Positions 48,827 to 59,500 are shown, counted from the first letter of the stretch. The stretch: 64,000 nt of DNA from Nocardia sp. alder85J (GCF_020176955.2 NZ_JAIUCZ020000001.1:558001-622000), one strand, 5' to 3'. The notes: generated by a model from the letters alone, not told the origin. Numbers and translations are program-made.

Positions 48827-49792
48827 ATGACGAGCGTCGAATCGAGCAGCAGTGCCGTTGACCGCGGGTCCGCGGCGGGCCGGACCCACCCGGCCGCGAG
48901 TGCCGACCGGCCGGTCGAGGTGGTGATCGTGACCGGCCTGTCCGGCGCCGGGCGCGGCACCGCGGCCCGGGTGCTGGAGGATCTCGGCTGGTACGTCGCC
49001 GACAATCTGCCGCCGGACCTGATCGGCCGGATGGTGGAACTGGGCGTGTCCGCGGATCCGCCGATCACCAAGTTCGCCCTGGTGATGGATGTGCGCAGCC
49101 GCTTCTTCACCGGTGATCTGTCGGCGGTCATCGAACAGTTGCGGTCGAATGGAGTACGCACCCGGGTGCTGTTCCTGGAGGCGTCCGACGACGTGCTGAT
49201 CCGCCGGTTCGGCTTCGCGCGGCGCCGGCACCCGTTGCAGAGCGAGAGCGCCGACGGCACGCTGTCCGCGGGCCTGGCGGCCGAGCGGGCCCGGCTGGCG
49301 TCGGTCAAGACGGCCGCCGACGTGGTCATCGACACCACCGCGCTGTCGGTGCATCAGCTGCACCGCAAACTCGAGGAGGCGTACGGCGGCGGCACGCCGA
49401 CGGCGCTGCAACTCACAATCCAATCGTTCGGTTTCAAGTACGGAGTACCACTGGACGCCGACATGGTGTTTGATGTGCGTTTCCTGCCCAATCCGCATTG
49501 GGTACCGGAACTGCGTGAACTCACCGGACAGGACGCGGTGGTCAGCGAGTACGTGCTGTCCCGTCCGGGGGCCGACGACTATCTGCGGACCTGTCGTCAT
49601 CTCATCGATCTGACGACCGACGGGTACCGCCAAGAGGGGAAGCGATACATGACCGTGGCAGTGGGCTGCACGGGCGGCAAGCACCGCAGCGTGGCGCTCG
49701 CGGAGGCGCTCGGTGAACTGCTCGGCGCCGCCGACGACGGCGCACCCGCCGACGTGGTGCGGGTGGTACATCGGGATCTGGGGCGCGAATGA
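48827..49792 (+). CDS. rapZ: RapZ/YvcJ-family nucleotide-binding protein
   Basis: A 321-residue protein. The N-terminal P-loop reads TGLSGAGRGTAARVLEDLGWYVADNLPP: the usual Lys of the Walker A motif is Arg, as in mycobacterial homologues. The C-terminal domain has FGFKYGVPLDADMVFDVRFLPNPHW and the strongly conserved GCTGGKHRSV near the end. In E. coli RapZ controls amino-sugar synthesis through small RNAs, but in actinobacteria the role is not settled. The stop overlaps the yvcK start (ATGA). It is the first of three coupled genes rapZ-yvcK-whiA. Confidence 0.93.
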   Translation: MTSVESSSSAVDRGSAAGRTHPAASADRPVEVVIVTGLSGAGRGTAARVLEDLGWYVADNLPPDLIGRMVELGVSADPPITKFALVMDVRSRFFTGDLSAVIEQLRSNGVRTRVLFLEASDDVLIRRFGFARRRHPLQSESADGTLSAGLAAERARLASVKTAADVVIDTTALSVHQLHRKLEEAYGGGTPTALQLTIQSFGFKYGVPLDADMVFDVRFLPNPHWVPELRELTGQDAVVSEYVLSRPGADDYLRTCRHLIDLTTDGYRQEGKRYMTVAVGCTGGKHRSVALAEALGELLGAADDGAPADVVRVVHRDLGRE

Positions 49793-50859
49793 CCGATCGG
49801 AACGAGACCGCGGCGGACGATTCCGGTGCGGGGCCCGCCCTGGTCGCGCTCGGTGGCGGGCACGGGCTGTATGCCACCCTGACCGCCGCGCGGCGGTTGA
49901 CCCGGGAGATCACCGCGGTGGTGACCGTGGCCGACGACGGCGGTTCCTCCGGCCGGCTGCGCGCCGAGCTGGGCATGCTGCCGCCGGGCGATCTGCGGAT
50001 GGCGCTGGCGGCGCTGGCCGACGACACCGACGGGCTGTGGGCCCGCACGATGCAGCACCGGTTCGGCGGCACCGGCGCGCTGGCCGGGCATTCGGTCGGC
50101 AACCTGATCCTGGCCGGACTGACCGAGGTACTCGGCGACCCGGTGGCCGCGCTGGACGAGGCGGCCCGGCTGCTCGGCTGCACCGGCCGGGTGCTGCCGA
50201 TGTCGCCGACCGCGTTGATCATCGAGGCGGATGTGTCCGGCCTGGAAGCGGATCCGCGGGTGAGCCGGTGCATCCGCGGGCAGGTGGCGGTCGCGACCAC
50301 CCCGGGCAAGGTGCGCCGGGTGCGGCTGATTCCGTCCGATCCGCCGGCGAGTCCGCAGGCCACGGCCGCGATCGCGCGCGCCGATGTGGTGGTGCTGGGC
50401 CCGGGTTCGTGGTTCACCAGTGTGATTCCACATGTGCTGGTACCCGAATTGCACGACGCGCTGGTGCACACCCGCGCCCGGAAGATCCTGGTGCTCAATC
50501 TCGCCGCGGAACCGGGGGAGACGGCCGGATTCTCCGCGGAGCGACACCTGCATGTATTGTCCCAGCACGCACCGGATTTCGCGGTTGATCAGGTAGTGGT
50601 GGACTCCGGCACCGTACCGGAGGGTAGGGAACGCGAACATGTGGCAAGAGCTGCCGAACAGCTGCGTGCGCGAGTAACCTTTGCCGATGTCGCCGAGGCG
50701 GGGACGGACCGGCACCACCCCGGAAAGCTAGCCGCCGCACTGGAACAGGTGATCCGGCAACCCCGGTCGGACAAGGCAGAGCTTCGAGTCGAAGGACGGC
50801 ACATGGGCCGGCGGGTGCAGTCTGCGTCGGGTGGAAAGGAGCGGGTCTCGTGGCGATGA
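49789..50859 (+). CDS. yvcK: YvcK/CuvA-family gluconeogenesis and cell-wall factor
   Basis: A 356-residue protein of the CofD-like YvcK family, needed for growth on gluconeogenic carbon and for peptidoglycan synthesis in Bacillus and mycobacteria (CuvA). Family motifs are [46 protein letters not shown] and [16 protein letters not shown]. The family binds UDP-sugars. ATG 49789 overlaps rapZ by 4 bases, and its 3' end overlaps the whiA start by 10 bases, so the three genes are coupled. Confidence 0.94.
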   Translation: MTDRNETAADDSGAGPALVALGGGHGLYATLTAARRLTREITAVVTVADDGGSSGRLRAELGMLPPGDLRMALAALADDTDGLWARTMQHRFGGTGALAGHSVGNLILAGLTEVLGDPVAALDEAARLLGCTGRVLPMSPTALIIEADVSGLEADPRVSRCIRGQVAVATTPGKVRRVRLIPSDPPASPQATAAIARADVVVLGPGSWFTSVIPHVLVPELHDALVHTRARKILVLNLAAEPGETAGFSAERHLHVLSQHAPDFAVDQVVVDSGTVPEGREREHVARAAEQLRARVTFADVAEAGTDRHHPGKLAAALEQVIRQPRSDKAELRVEGRHMGRRVQSASGGKERVSWR

Positions 50860-51833
50860 CAGCCGAGGTGAAAGACGAGCTGAGCCGCCTCAGCGTGTCG
50901 CAGGTGAGTTCGCGCAAGGCCGAGCTCTCGGCTCTATTGCGCTTCGCCGGCGGCCTGCACATCGTCGGTGGCCGGGTGATCGTCGAGGCCGAGGTGGACA
51001 TGGGTTCCATCGCGCGCCGGCTGCGCCGGGAGATCTTCGAGCTGTACGGATACGGCTCGGACGTGCACGTCCTGGGTGCGGGTGGTTTGCGCAAGACCTC
51101 CCGCTATGTGGTGCGGGTGTCCAAGGAGGGTGAGGCGCTGGCACGGCAGACCGGTCTGCTCGATGTGCGCGGCCGTCCCGTGCGCGGGCTGCCGGCCCAG
51201 GTGGTGGGCGGCAGCATCGCCGATGCCGAGGCCGCGTGGCGCGGTGCGTTTCTCGCGCACGGCTCGTTGACCGAACCGGGCCGCTCGTCGGCGCTGGAGG
51301 TCAGCTGCCCCGGTCCCGAGGCGGCGCTCGCGCTGGTCGGCGCGGCGCGGCGGCTGGGCATCTCGGCGAAGGCGCGCGAGGTGCGCGGCACCGATCGGGT
51401 GGTGGTGCGCGACGGCGAGGCGATCGGCGCGCTGCTGACCCGGATGGGTGCCCAGGACACCCGTTTGACCTGGGAGGAGCGGCGGATGCGCCGCGAGGTC
51501 CGGGCCACGGCCAACCGGCTGGCCAATTTCGACGACGCGAATCTGCGGCGTTCGGCGCGTGCCGCGGTCGCCGCCGCCGCCCGGGTGGAACGCGCGCTGG
51601 AGATCCTCGGCGACGACGTGCCCGACCATCTGGCCGCCGCCGGCCGGCTGCGGGTGCTGCACCGCCAGGCGTCGCTGGAGGAGCTGGGCCAGCTGGCCGA
51701 GCCGCCGATGACGAAAGACGCAGTGGCCGGGCGCATTCGCCGGTTGCTGTCGATGGCCGACCGCCGCGCCAAGGAACTCGGGATTCCGGACACCGAATCG
51801 GCGGTCACCGCCGAGTTGCTGGAAGACGCCTGA
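50850..51833 (+). CDS. whiA: WhiA DNA-binding sporulation/cell-division regulator
   Basis: A 327-residue protein with an N-terminal LAGLIDADG homing-endonuclease-like domain, lacking endonuclease residues ([13 protein letters not shown]), and a C-terminal helix-turn-helix ([31 protein letters not shown]). In Streptomyces WhiA works with WhiB to trigger sporulation septation, and non-sporulating relatives retain it near division genes. GTG 50850 has AAGGAG about 10 bases upstream. It follows yvcK with an overlap. Confidence 0.95.
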   Translation: MAMTAEVKDELSRLSVSQVSSRKAELSALLRFAGGLHIVGGRVIVEAEVDMGSIARRLRREIFELYGYGSDVHVLGAGGLRKTSRYVVRVSKEGEALARQTGLLDVRGRPVRGLPAQVVGGSIADAEAAWRGAFLAHGSLTEPGRSSALEVSCPGPEAALALVGAARRLGISAKAREVRGTDRVVVRDGEAIGALLTRMGAQDTRLTWEERRMRREVRATANRLANFDDANLRRSARAAVAAAARVERALEILGDDVPDHLAAAGRLRVLHRQASLEELGQLAEPPMTKDAVAGRIRRLLSMADRRAKELGIPDTESAVTAELLEDA

Positions 51834-51922
51834 GGTCCTCCGCCGCGGTGCGGGTGACCGTACCGACCGGCCGGTGGTTGTTATTCGATCGTGACCTGGC
51901 CGCTGGTGGCTGTTCACAGTGA

Positions 51923-53029
<1,107 letters not shown>

Positions 53030-53034
53030 TCGCC

Positions 53035-54246
53035 ATGGCCGTCGAGACACTTCAGGATCTGCTGGCCGAGGGGGTCGAGGGCCGGGGCGTGCTGGTGCGT
53101 TCCGACCTGAACGTCCCCCTCGACAACGGCCGGATCACCGACGCGGGCCGGATCGTGGCCTCCGCGCCGACGATCAAGGCGCTGGCCGAGGCCGGCGCCA
53201 AGGTGATCGTCACCGCGCACCTGGGCCGCCCGAAGGGCGAGCCCGATCCGAAGCTGTCGCTGGCCCCGGTGGCCGCGCGGCTGGCGGCGGAGCTGGGCCG
53301 CAATGTGCAGCTCGCCGGTGACGTGGTGGGCCAGGACGCGCTCGCGCGTTCCGAGGGCCTCACCGACGGTGATGTCATGCTGCTGGAGAACATCCGCTTC
53401 GATCCGCGCGAGACCAGCAAGGACGACGCGCAGCGCGCCAAGCTGGCGGCGGCGCTGGTCGAATTGGTCGGCGACGACGGCGCGTTCGTCTCCGACGGTT
53501 TCGGTGTGGTGCACCGCAAGCAGGCGTCGGTGTACGACGTGGCGAAGCTGCTGCCGCACTACGCGGGCACGCTGGTCGCGGCCGAGGTCGAGGTGCTGCG
53601 CAAGCTCACCGCCGATCCGCGGCGGCCGTACGCGGTGGTGCTGGGCGGCTCGAAGGTGTCGGACAAGCTGGCGGTCATCGAGGCGCTCGCGCCGAAGGTC
53701 GACACGCTGGTGATCGGTGGCGGCATGTGCTTCACCTTCCTTGCGGCACAGGGCCTTCCAGTCGGTTCCTCGCTGTTGCAGGCCGAGATGGTCGACACCT
53801 GCAAGAAGCTGCTGGACACCTACGCCGATGTCATCCACCTGCCGCGCGACATCGTGATCGCGGACAAGTTCGCCGCGGACGCGGAGTCGAAGGTGGTGCA
53901 GGCCAACGAGATTCCGGACGGCTGGTCGGGTCTGGACATCGGCCCCGAATCGGTGTCCCGGTTCGGCGCGCTGCTGACCGAGGCGAAGACCGTCTTCTGG
54001 AACGGCCCGATGGGCGTGTTCGAGTTCGAGAAGTTCGCCGCGGGCACCCGTGGGGTGGCCGAGGCCATCGTGAAGGCCACCGAGAAGGGCGCTTTCACCG
54101 TGGTCGGCGGCGGCGATTCGGCCGCGGCCGTGCGGACCCTGGGCCTGCCGGAGGATGGTTTCTCGCACATCTCCACCGGTGGGGGCGCGTCGCTGGAGTA
54201 CCTGGAGGGCAAGGAACTGCCCGGCATTGCGATTCTGGAGGACTGA
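53035..54246 (+). CDS. pgk: Phosphoglycerate kinase
   Basis: Transfers phosphate from 1,3-bisphosphoglycerate to ADP. The 403-residue protein has [68 protein letters not shown] and the C-terminal [14 protein letters not shown] 53035 is 5 bases after the gap stop without its own clear ribosome binding site, which implies coupling. The gene is followed by tpiA 3 bases on. Confidence 0.97.
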   Translation: MAVETLQDLLAEGVEGRGVLVRSDLNVPLDNGRITDAGRIVASAPTIKALAEAGAKVIVTAHLGRPKGEPDPKLSLAPVAARLAAELGRNVQLAGDVVGQDALARSEGLTDGDVMLLENIRFDPRETSKDDAQRAKLAAALVELVGDDGAFVSDGFGVVHRKQASVYDVAKLLPHYAGTLVAAEVEVLRKLTADPRRPYAVVLGGSKVSDKLAVIEALAPKVDTLVIGGGMCFTFLAAQGLPVGSSLLQAEMVDTCKKLLDTYADVIHLPRDIVIADKFAADAESKVVQANEIPDGWSGLDIGPESVSRFGALLTEAKTVFWNGPMGVFEFEKFAAGTRGVAEAIVKATEKGAFTVVGGGDSAAAVRTLGLPEDGFSHISTGGGASLEYLEGKELPGIAILED

Positions 54247-54249
54247 CCG

Positions 54250-55035
54250 GTGGCACGTAAGCCCTTGATCGCGGGCAACTGGAAGATGAACCTCAACCAC
54301 CTCGAGGCCATCGCTCTGGTGCAGAAGATCGCATTCGCGTTGCCGGACAAGTACTTCGACAAGGTGGACGTCACGGTGATCCCGCCGTTCACCGATATCC
54401 GCAGCGTGCAGACGCTGGTGGAGGGCGACCGGCTGCGCATCACCTACGGCGCACAGGACGTGTCGGTGCACAATGCCGGCGCCTACACCGGCGAGATCAG
54501 CGCCCCCATGCTGGCCAAGCTGGGCTGTTCCTTCGTGGTGGTCGGCCACTCGGAGCGCCGCCAGTACCACAACGAGGACGACGCCGTCGTGCTCGCCAAG
54601 GCCAAGCAGGTGCTGAAGAACGGGATGACCCCCATCGTCTGCATCGGCGAAGGTCTCGGTGTCCGGGAGGCGCAGACCCACGTCGCCTACAACCTGGAAC
54701 AGCTGCGCGGTTCGCTGAAGGGCCTGTCGCCGGAGGAGGTGTCGAAGTCCGTGATCGCCTACGAGCCGGTCTGGGCGATCGGCACCGGTCGCGTCGCCAC
54801 CCCGGCCGACGCACAGGAGGTGTGCGGTGCGCTCCGCAAGGAGCTCACCGAGATGGTCGGCGCCGAGGTCGCCGGGGGTGTGCGCATCCTCTACGGCGGT
54901 TCGGTGAACGCGAAGAACGTCGGCGAATTGGTCGCGCAGACCGATATCGACGGCGCACTGGTCGGCGGCGCCTCGCTGAAGGGTGACGAATTCGCCACCC
55001 TGTCGGCCATCGCCGCGGGCGGCCCGTTGCCCTGA
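54250..55035 (+). CDS. tpiA: Triosephosphate isomerase
   Basis: Interconverts dihydroxyacetone phosphate and glyceraldehyde 3-phosphate. The 261-residue protein has AGNWKMN (Lys), VVGHSERR (catalytic His) and [11 protein letters not shown] (catalytic Glu), with phosphate loop [14 protein letters not shown] 54250 starts 3 bases after pgk. The final eight codons, including the stop, form the first unit of a 24-base tandem repeat that continues downstream. Confidence 0.97.
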   Translation: MARKPLIAGNWKMNLNHLEAIALVQKIAFALPDKYFDKVDVTVIPPFTDIRSVQTLVEGDRLRITYGAQDVSVHNAGAYTGEISAPMLAKLGCSFVVVGHSERRQYHNEDDAVVLAKAKQVLKNGMTPIVCIGEGLGVREAQTHVAYNLEQLRGSLKGLSPEEVSKSVIAYEPVWAIGTGRVATPADAQEVCGALRKELTEMVGAEVAGGVRILYGGSVNAKNVGELVAQTDIDGALVGGASLKGDEFATLSAIAAGGPLP

Positions 55036-55107
55036 GCCGCGGGCGGTTCGTTGCCCTGAGCCGCGGGCGGCCCGTTGCCCTGAGCCGCGGGCGGTTCGTC
55101 GCCCAGG
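55012..55107. repeat. 24-base tandem repeat, four units, starting in the tpiA 3' end
   Basis: Units 55012-55035, 55036-55059, 55060-55083 and 55084-55107 follow the consensus GCCGCGGGCGGYYCGTTGCC plus CTGA. Units 1 and 3 are identical, unit 2 differs at two bases, and unit 4 has diverged at its end. Unit 1 is the tpiA tail AAGGPLP-stop, so units 2 and 3 encode AAGGSLP-stop and AAGGPLP-stop. Confidence 0.95.
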
Positions 55108-55339
55108 CCACGGGCACCACGTCGCCTGGAGCAATTCGGTCACGGCCCGGCACTCACGTGAGTGCCGGGCCGTGACCGTTTCCGGACCCAGTCCGAATTT
55201 CGTACCGTGACGGTAGCCGGTGCGGGACACGGCGGGCCGCGGACCCGGCTGGGTCCCATCTCGTGCGAGCACGGCTGGGCCCGACCGGCCGAGACCTCCG
55301 GGGCACCACATCGCGGGGCCGTCGGGGTCCGAAATCGGC
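55036..55339. other. 304-base gap after tpiA: tandem repeats and a palindrome
   Basis: No gene was found. It holds the rest of the 24-base repeats, a 40-base perfect palindrome (55138-55177) and about 160 bases of unremarkable GC-rich sequence up to the stop codon of the convergent E1 gene. Confidence 0.8.
55138..55177. terminator. 40-base perfect palindrome between convergent tpiA and E1 genes
   Basis: Both halves of 20 bases are exact reverse complements, with centre CACGTG and outer ends GGTCACGG and CCGTGACC. It can form a very stable hairpin in either transcript, so a bidirectional terminator is the simplest reading. There is no T-run; the 3' flank on the plus strand is GTTTCC. Confidence 0.75.
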
Positions 55340-57853
55340 TCAGCGCGTGCCGATCTCCGGCCCAGCGGTCACCAGCCGCTCGGCGGCAGCCTTGATATCG
55401 TTCTCGCTCAACAGGATCGTAGCGGCGGCCGGGCCCAGTGGCACGAAACTGTCGGCGCTGGTGACCCGGGCGATCGGGCCGGTGAAGCCGCCGTCCAGCA
55501 GCGCCGCCAGCACGGATTCGGAAACCCCGCCGCTGCGGCGGGTTTCGTCGGCGATCAGCACCCGGCCGGTGGCATGGGCATGCTCGAGCAGATCGTCCAC
55601 CGGCAGCGGCGTCAGCCAGCGCAGGTCGAGAACCCGGGCGTGCACGCCGCGAGCGCTCAGCCGGGCGGCGACCCGGAGACTCATCGGCACCCCGTTGGCG
55701 AAGCTGACGATCGTGAGATCCGTTCCGGCGCCATAGATTCGGGCCTTGCCGAGCGCTGCGGGCCCTGAGCCCGCCGGAGCCAGCCAGCCGTCGTCGCCGG
55801 CCCGGTACAGATCTCGGGTGTGATAGAGCGCGATGGGCTCCAGGAACACGCACACCCGCCCGTCCACCCGCGCCGCCGACACGCAGGTGCGCAACATCTC
55901 CGCGGCATCGTCGGCGCGGGCCGGTGAGGCGATCAGCAGGCCGGGAATGTCGCGCAGCGCCGCCACGGAATCGTCGTTGTGGAAATGCCCGCCGAACCCC
56001 TTCTGATAGGCGTACCCCGCGATCCGCACCACCATCGGATTACGGAACCGCCCCGCCGAGAAGAACCGCAGCGTCGCCGCCTCCCCGCGAATCTGATCCA
56101 GCGCATTGTGCACGTAGGCGAGGTACTGGATCTCCGGAATCGGCACGAACCCGGCCAGCCCGGCCCCCAGCCCCAACCCCAACAGGCTCTGCTCGTCCAG
56201 AATCGTGTCGAAAACCCTTCGCGCACCGAAGGATTTCTGCAACCCCTTCGTCACCCCGTAGACCCCGCCCTTGCGCCCGACATCCTCGCCGAAGACGAGC
56301 ACATCACCGTCCCGCGCCAGCAACTCACCCAGCGTCCGATTGACCGCCTGCGCGAGCGTCACCGGTGCCGCCGGCGGGGATCCGTCGCCGCGCCCGGGTA
56401 CGGTGCCGGGTCCCGGCGAGGTGACGGCCCCGAGGCTCGGTCCGGCAGTAGCGCCGTGCCTGGTCACGGTAGCCGAATTCGGTGCGGTGGTCGCGGGCGA
56501 TATGGCGGCCCGGCCTGGCGCGACGGCTGGCTCGGGCGCGTCATCGTGGCTCGGTGTGGGGGTCGAATCGAGAGGATCCGGCGAAGTGGGTCGGCTGGGC
56601 TCGGTCCCCGGTCCGGGCGCGCCACTGTGGTTCGGTGGGCGGGTGGAGTCCGAGGCGGGCGCAGCGGACCCGGTGGAGTGGCCGGGAGTGGTTGCGGCAG
56701 AAGTGATTCGCGGGATGGCCTCGGGGAGTGGCGCGGGACGGCGGGCATCGGCGTCGACCAGGGCCGGGTGGCTCGGTGCCAGGGGGGCCGTGACCGCTGC
56801 GGCGGAGGAGAGTTTCGGTTCCGTCGTGACCTGGGCCGCGACTGCCGACACCTCCGCGGCGATCGCGTCGTAGCGGGCGAGAACGTCGGTGGCGGTGGCT
56901 ATTCCGGTGGTGACGAGGAAGCGGCCGGTCGCCGTCACCGGATCGTGGTCGAGGTCGGCGGCGATGTCGGCGGCCCGCCGGTAGGCGGATTCCAGGTCGG
57001 ATCCGGCGTGGCCGAGCAGGCGGACGGTGCGCAGGCGCAGGAACGCCGGGCGGCGGCTGGCGCGCACCCAGTCCGCGGCCTCGGCCGAAACAGCCAGGGC
57101 CTCAGGCAGATCCGAGCCGTCGGCGCTGAAATAGCGCAGGCCGGAACGGGATCCGTAGGCCTGCTCGATCCAGCCGGGCGGGGTGGGGACGCTGATCCCG
57201 AGCCCGTTGTCCTCGCAGACGAACAGGATCGGCATCGGCAGGCGCTGGTAGGCGGTGTGCACGGCGGTGCTGACGGCCCCGGCGGCGGTGCTGTGATTGG
57301 CGGACGCGTCACCGAAACTGCACAGCACCACCGCATCCGTCGGCCAGGACGTGAATCGGCCCAGCCGGGTGGCCCGGTCCAGTGCGAAGGCCAGCCCGAC
57401 CGCGCGCGGCAGATGGGAGGCGATGGTGGAGGTCTGCGGGATGATCGCCGCCGCCGCGTTGCCGAACACCTTGTGGCGGCCGCCGGAGATCGGATCGGTC
57501 ACCGCGGCGACCACACCCCGCAGCACATCGCGGATCGGGTCCGAGCCCGGTATCCGATGGCATCGGTGCACGTAGAACGCCCCGGACCGGTAGTGCAGCA
57601 GCGCCGGATCGGTGACCCGTAGCGCGGCGGCGAGCGCGACGTTGCCTTCGTGCCCGGACGACCCGATGCTGTAGTAGCCGCGCCCGGCGGCGGTCAGGCC
57701 GCGGGCGGCGAGATCCAGCTGCCGGCTGGTGACCTGGGCGTCGAACAGGGCGAGGAAGTCGGCCTCGGGGGCCTGGGTGCGACCGGTCGCGGTCGCCGCG
57801 GTGACGGCGGCGCGGAAGCGATGGTCGAGGGCGGTCTCGGGCACGGACGTCAC
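55340..57853 (-). CDS. Fused alpha/beta E1 subunit of a thiamine-diphosphate 2-oxo acid dehydrogenase
   Basis: An 837-residue fusion. The E1-alpha-like half (about residues 1-370) has the ThDP-binding SFGDASANHSTAAGA and CEDNGLGISVPTPPGW. The E1-beta-like half (about 500-837) has LAQAVNRTLGELLARDGDVLVFGEDVG, GLGLGAGLAGFVPIPEIQY and LDLRWLTPLP. Between them, about residues 385-500 are a Pro/Ser/Thr/Ala-rich linker. It may act on a branched-chain or other 2-oxo acid. No E2 or E3 gene is next to it. GTG 57853 is used; GTG 57844 has better ribosome-site spacing and is an alternative. Confidence 0.85.
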   Translation of the reverse strand: MTSVPETALDHRFRAAVTAATATGRTQAPEADFLALFDAQVTSRQLDLAARGLTAAGRGYYSIGSSGHEGNVALAAALRVTDPALLHYRSGAFYVHRCHRIPGSDPIRDVLRGVVAAVTDPISGGRHKVFGNAAAAIIPQTSTIASHLPRAVGLAFALDRATRLGRFTSWPTDAVVLCSFGDASANHSTAAGAVSTAVHTAYQRLPMPILFVCEDNGLGISVPTPPGWIEQAYGSRSGLRYFSADGSDLPEALAVSAEAADWVRASRRPAFLRLRTVRLLGHAGSDLESAYRRAADIAADLDHDPVTATGRFLVTTGIATATDVLARYDAIAAEVSAVAAQVTTEPKLSSAAAVTAPLAPSHPALVDADARRPAPLPEAIPRITSAATTPGHSTGSAAPASDSTRPPNHSGAPGPGTEPSRPTSPDPLDSTPTPSHDDAPEPAVAPGRAAISPATTAPNSATVTRHGATAGPSLGAVTSPGPGTVPGRGDGSPPAAPVTLAQAVNRTLGELLARDGDVLVFGEDVGRKGGVYGVTKGLQKSFGARRVFDTILDEQSLLGLGLGAGLAGFVPIPEIQYLAYVHNALDQIRGEAATLRFFSAGRFRNPMVVRIAGYAYQKGFGGHFHNDDSVAALRDIPGLLIASPARADDAAEMLRTCVSAARVDGRVCVFLEPIALYHTRDLYRAGDDGWLAPAGSGPAALGKARIYGAGTDLTIVSFANGVPMSLRVAARLSARGVHARVLDLRWLTPLPVDDLLEHAHATGRVLIADETRRSGGVSESVLAALLDGGFTGPIARVTSADSFVPLGPAAATILLSENDIKAAAERLVTAGPEIGTR

Positions 57854-57881
57854 ACCTGCCCGTCGCCGCCGGGTCGGGTGT

Positions 57882-58658
57882 TCATTCGGCCCGCAGCACC
57901 AGCCCGGTGTGGTTACCGGGGTTGCGGAGGGTGAGGGTGTCGCCGTCGACGGTCGCGGTGACGCGGCCGTCGAGGGCCTGCAACACCCGGGCTTCCACCT
58001 GCATGACCTCGTCGGCGCAGGCCATGCGGGTGGTGGCGAGGTGGAAGGTGAGGTCGGAGTTGCCCGCCTCGGGCAGGTCGGCGGTGCCGGTCAGGCGGTT
58101 GCAGCCCGCGGAGCCGGTGACAGTGCCGTCGGGGGCGATGGTGAGCGTGGGGCGCACTTGTTCCAGCGTCGCGGTGCGCTGCATCCCCTGGGCCTGGATC
58201 AGGGTGGTCACGATCCAGGAGGTGCCGGTCAGCGGGCGGTCGGGTTCGACGATCTTCTTGTCCTTCAGCGTGACGATGCTGTTGTTGCCGGTCAACGTGA
58301 GGGTGTTGCCGTCCAGCTTCCAGGTGGGGCTCGATTGCAGCAACCCGGCCTGCCAGGTGTCCGCGCCCGCCTTGTCGGAGGTGCAGCCGAGCAGGGTGGT
58401 GGCCAGACCTGCGACCAGCAGTTGATCCTCGTCGAATCGCGCCGCGCCGGTACTGGTGTCGCACCCTGAGTCGGCGGTCACCCGGCTGTCGGCGAAGGAC
58501 AGTGTCATGGGCCCGCCGCCGGGGATCGGCGTCCCGCTGACTTCGGTGGACACGAACGATCGGCCCATCGGATCGGCCGTGGCGTCGTGGTGGGAGGAAC
58601 AGGCGGTCAGCGCCGCGACGGCCAGCACGGGCAGGGCGCGCAGCACGGTAGCCGACAT
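57882..58658 (-). CDS. META-domain lipoprotein (HslJ-like), two META domains
   Basis: A 258-residue predicted lipoprotein with a lipobox ALTAC (Cys20). Two META domains are visible, about residues 31-130 (GRSFVSTEVSGTPIPGGGPMTLSFADSRVTADSGCD) and 142-255 (GTSWIVTTLI ... LTIAPDGTVTGSAGCNRLTG). META proteins of the HslJ type are linked to heat and envelope stress. AGGA lies before ATG 58658. It ends 29 bases upstream of the E1 gene on the same strand, so the two may be co-transcribed. Confidence 0.87.
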   Translation of the reverse strand: MSATVLRALPVLAVAALTACSSHHDATADPMGRSFVSTEVSGTPIPGGGPMTLSFADSRVTADSGCDTSTGAARFDEDQLLVAGLATTLLGCTSDKAGADTWQAGLLQSSPTWKLDGNTLTLTGNNSIVTLKDKKIVEPDRPLTGTSWIVTTLIQAQGMQRTATLEQVRPTLTIAPDGTVTGSAGCNRLTGTADLPEAGNSDLTFHLATTRMACADEVMQVEARVLQALDGRVTATVDGDTLTLRNPGNHTGLVLRAE

Positions 58659-58778
58659 GCACCGATCCTAACGACCAACCGGACATATGCCCGGCTGCCG
58701 CGCCGCTCGGACGGCCCGCGCGACCGCGGGCGCACGGCTGATTCGGGAACCCCACGGCATGCTGTCTAGACTGTCGGC

Positions 58779-59012
58779 ATGCGCATGTTCCTGGACATCC
58801 TCCTGGTGATCACCAGTGTGCTGCTGGTGCTGCTGGTGCTGCTGCACCGCGCGAAGGGCGGCGGTCTGTCCAGCCTGTTCGGCGGTGGCGTGCAGGCCAG
58901 CCTGTCCGGGTCCACCGTGGTGGAGAAGAACCTCGACCGCATCACCGTCTTCGTCGGCCTGATCTGGGTCATCTCGATTCTCGGCATCGGTTTCCAGATC
59001 AAGTTCTCCTGA
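58779..59012 (+). CDS. secG: Preprotein translocase SecG subunit
   Basis: A 77-residue membrane protein with two hydrophobic helices (residues about 4-22 and 51-73) and the family loop AKGGGLSSLFGGGVQ between them. It is part of the SecYEG channel. secG near tpiA is standard in actinobacteria. A strong hairpin follows. Confidence 0.94.
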   Translation: MRMFLDILLVITSVLLVLLVLLHRAKGGGLSSLFGGGVQASLSGSTVVEKNLDRITVFVGLIWVISILGIGFQIKFS

Positions 59013-59033
59013 TCCCCGGCTACGCTCGAGCCC

Positions 59034-59064
59034 GTGTGGGGCCGGCCTGAACCCGGCCCCACAC
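59034..59064. terminator. Hairpin after secG
   Basis: Perfect 12-base arms GTGTGGGGCCGG (59034-59045) and CCGGCCCCACAC (59053-59064) with a 7-base loop. It lies between the convergent secG and S1-domain genes and can terminate both. Confidence 0.8.
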
Positions 59065-59077
59065 GCGCGTCACCGGA

Positions 59078-59323
59078 TCACGGCGCCGGCACGACACTCA
59101 GTCGCGGCGGGCCCCATTCGGCGATCCGCACCGCCAGCCGATCGCCGACGTTCGGCGGCACGGACCACGAATCGCTGTGCAGCAGACCGTGGATACCCGG
59201 AGCCACCTCGACGAACGCGCCGAACGGCACCACCGACACCACGGTCGCCTCGAGAACGGCGCCGACTCCGTTGTGCGCCTGGAATTCCTGCCACCGGGCA
59301 GGTGACACCTCGTGAGGGGTCAT
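59078..59323 (-). CDS. Small S1-domain RNA-binding protein
   Basis: An 81-residue protein made essentially of one S1/OB RNA-binding domain: GAVLEATVVSVVPFGAFVEVAPGIHGLLHSDSW, ending in RLAVRIAEWGPPRLSVVPAP. ATG 59323 has a perfect GGAGGTGA ribosome binding site 4 bases upstream, which decides the start over longer frames. It is a free-standing gene, convergent with secG. Function may be in translation or RNA turnover. Confidence 0.85.
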   Translation of the reverse strand: MTPHEVSPARWQEFQAHNGVGAVLEATVVSVVPFGAFVEVAPGIHGLLHSDSWSVPPNVGDRLAVRIAEWGPPRLSVVPAP

Positions 59324-59382
59324 GATTTCACCTCCTTCGCAAATCCTGGAAGCGTCGTGGACGCGGGGGATTCGCGGGGAGG

Positions 59383-59418
59383 GCGGGCTTCGAGCCCGCG
59401 CCGCGCTCAACGCGCGGC
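59383..59418 (-). terminator. Two adjacent hairpins after the SDR gene
   Basis: GCGGGCT-TCG-AGCCCGC (59383-59399) and GCCGCGC-TCAAC-GCGCGGC (59400-59418) are two perfect 7-base stems in tandem, about 85 bases downstream of the minus-strand SDR stop and 60 bases upstream of the S1 gene. They probably end SDR transcription. Confidence 0.55.
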
Positions 59419-59500
59419 CGGGAAACCCGTCTGTGTGCGGCTGGTAGCCGACCCGGCAGTCACGGGAGCAGTGTATACGGTGAGGAGAGCCGGGTGTGGT

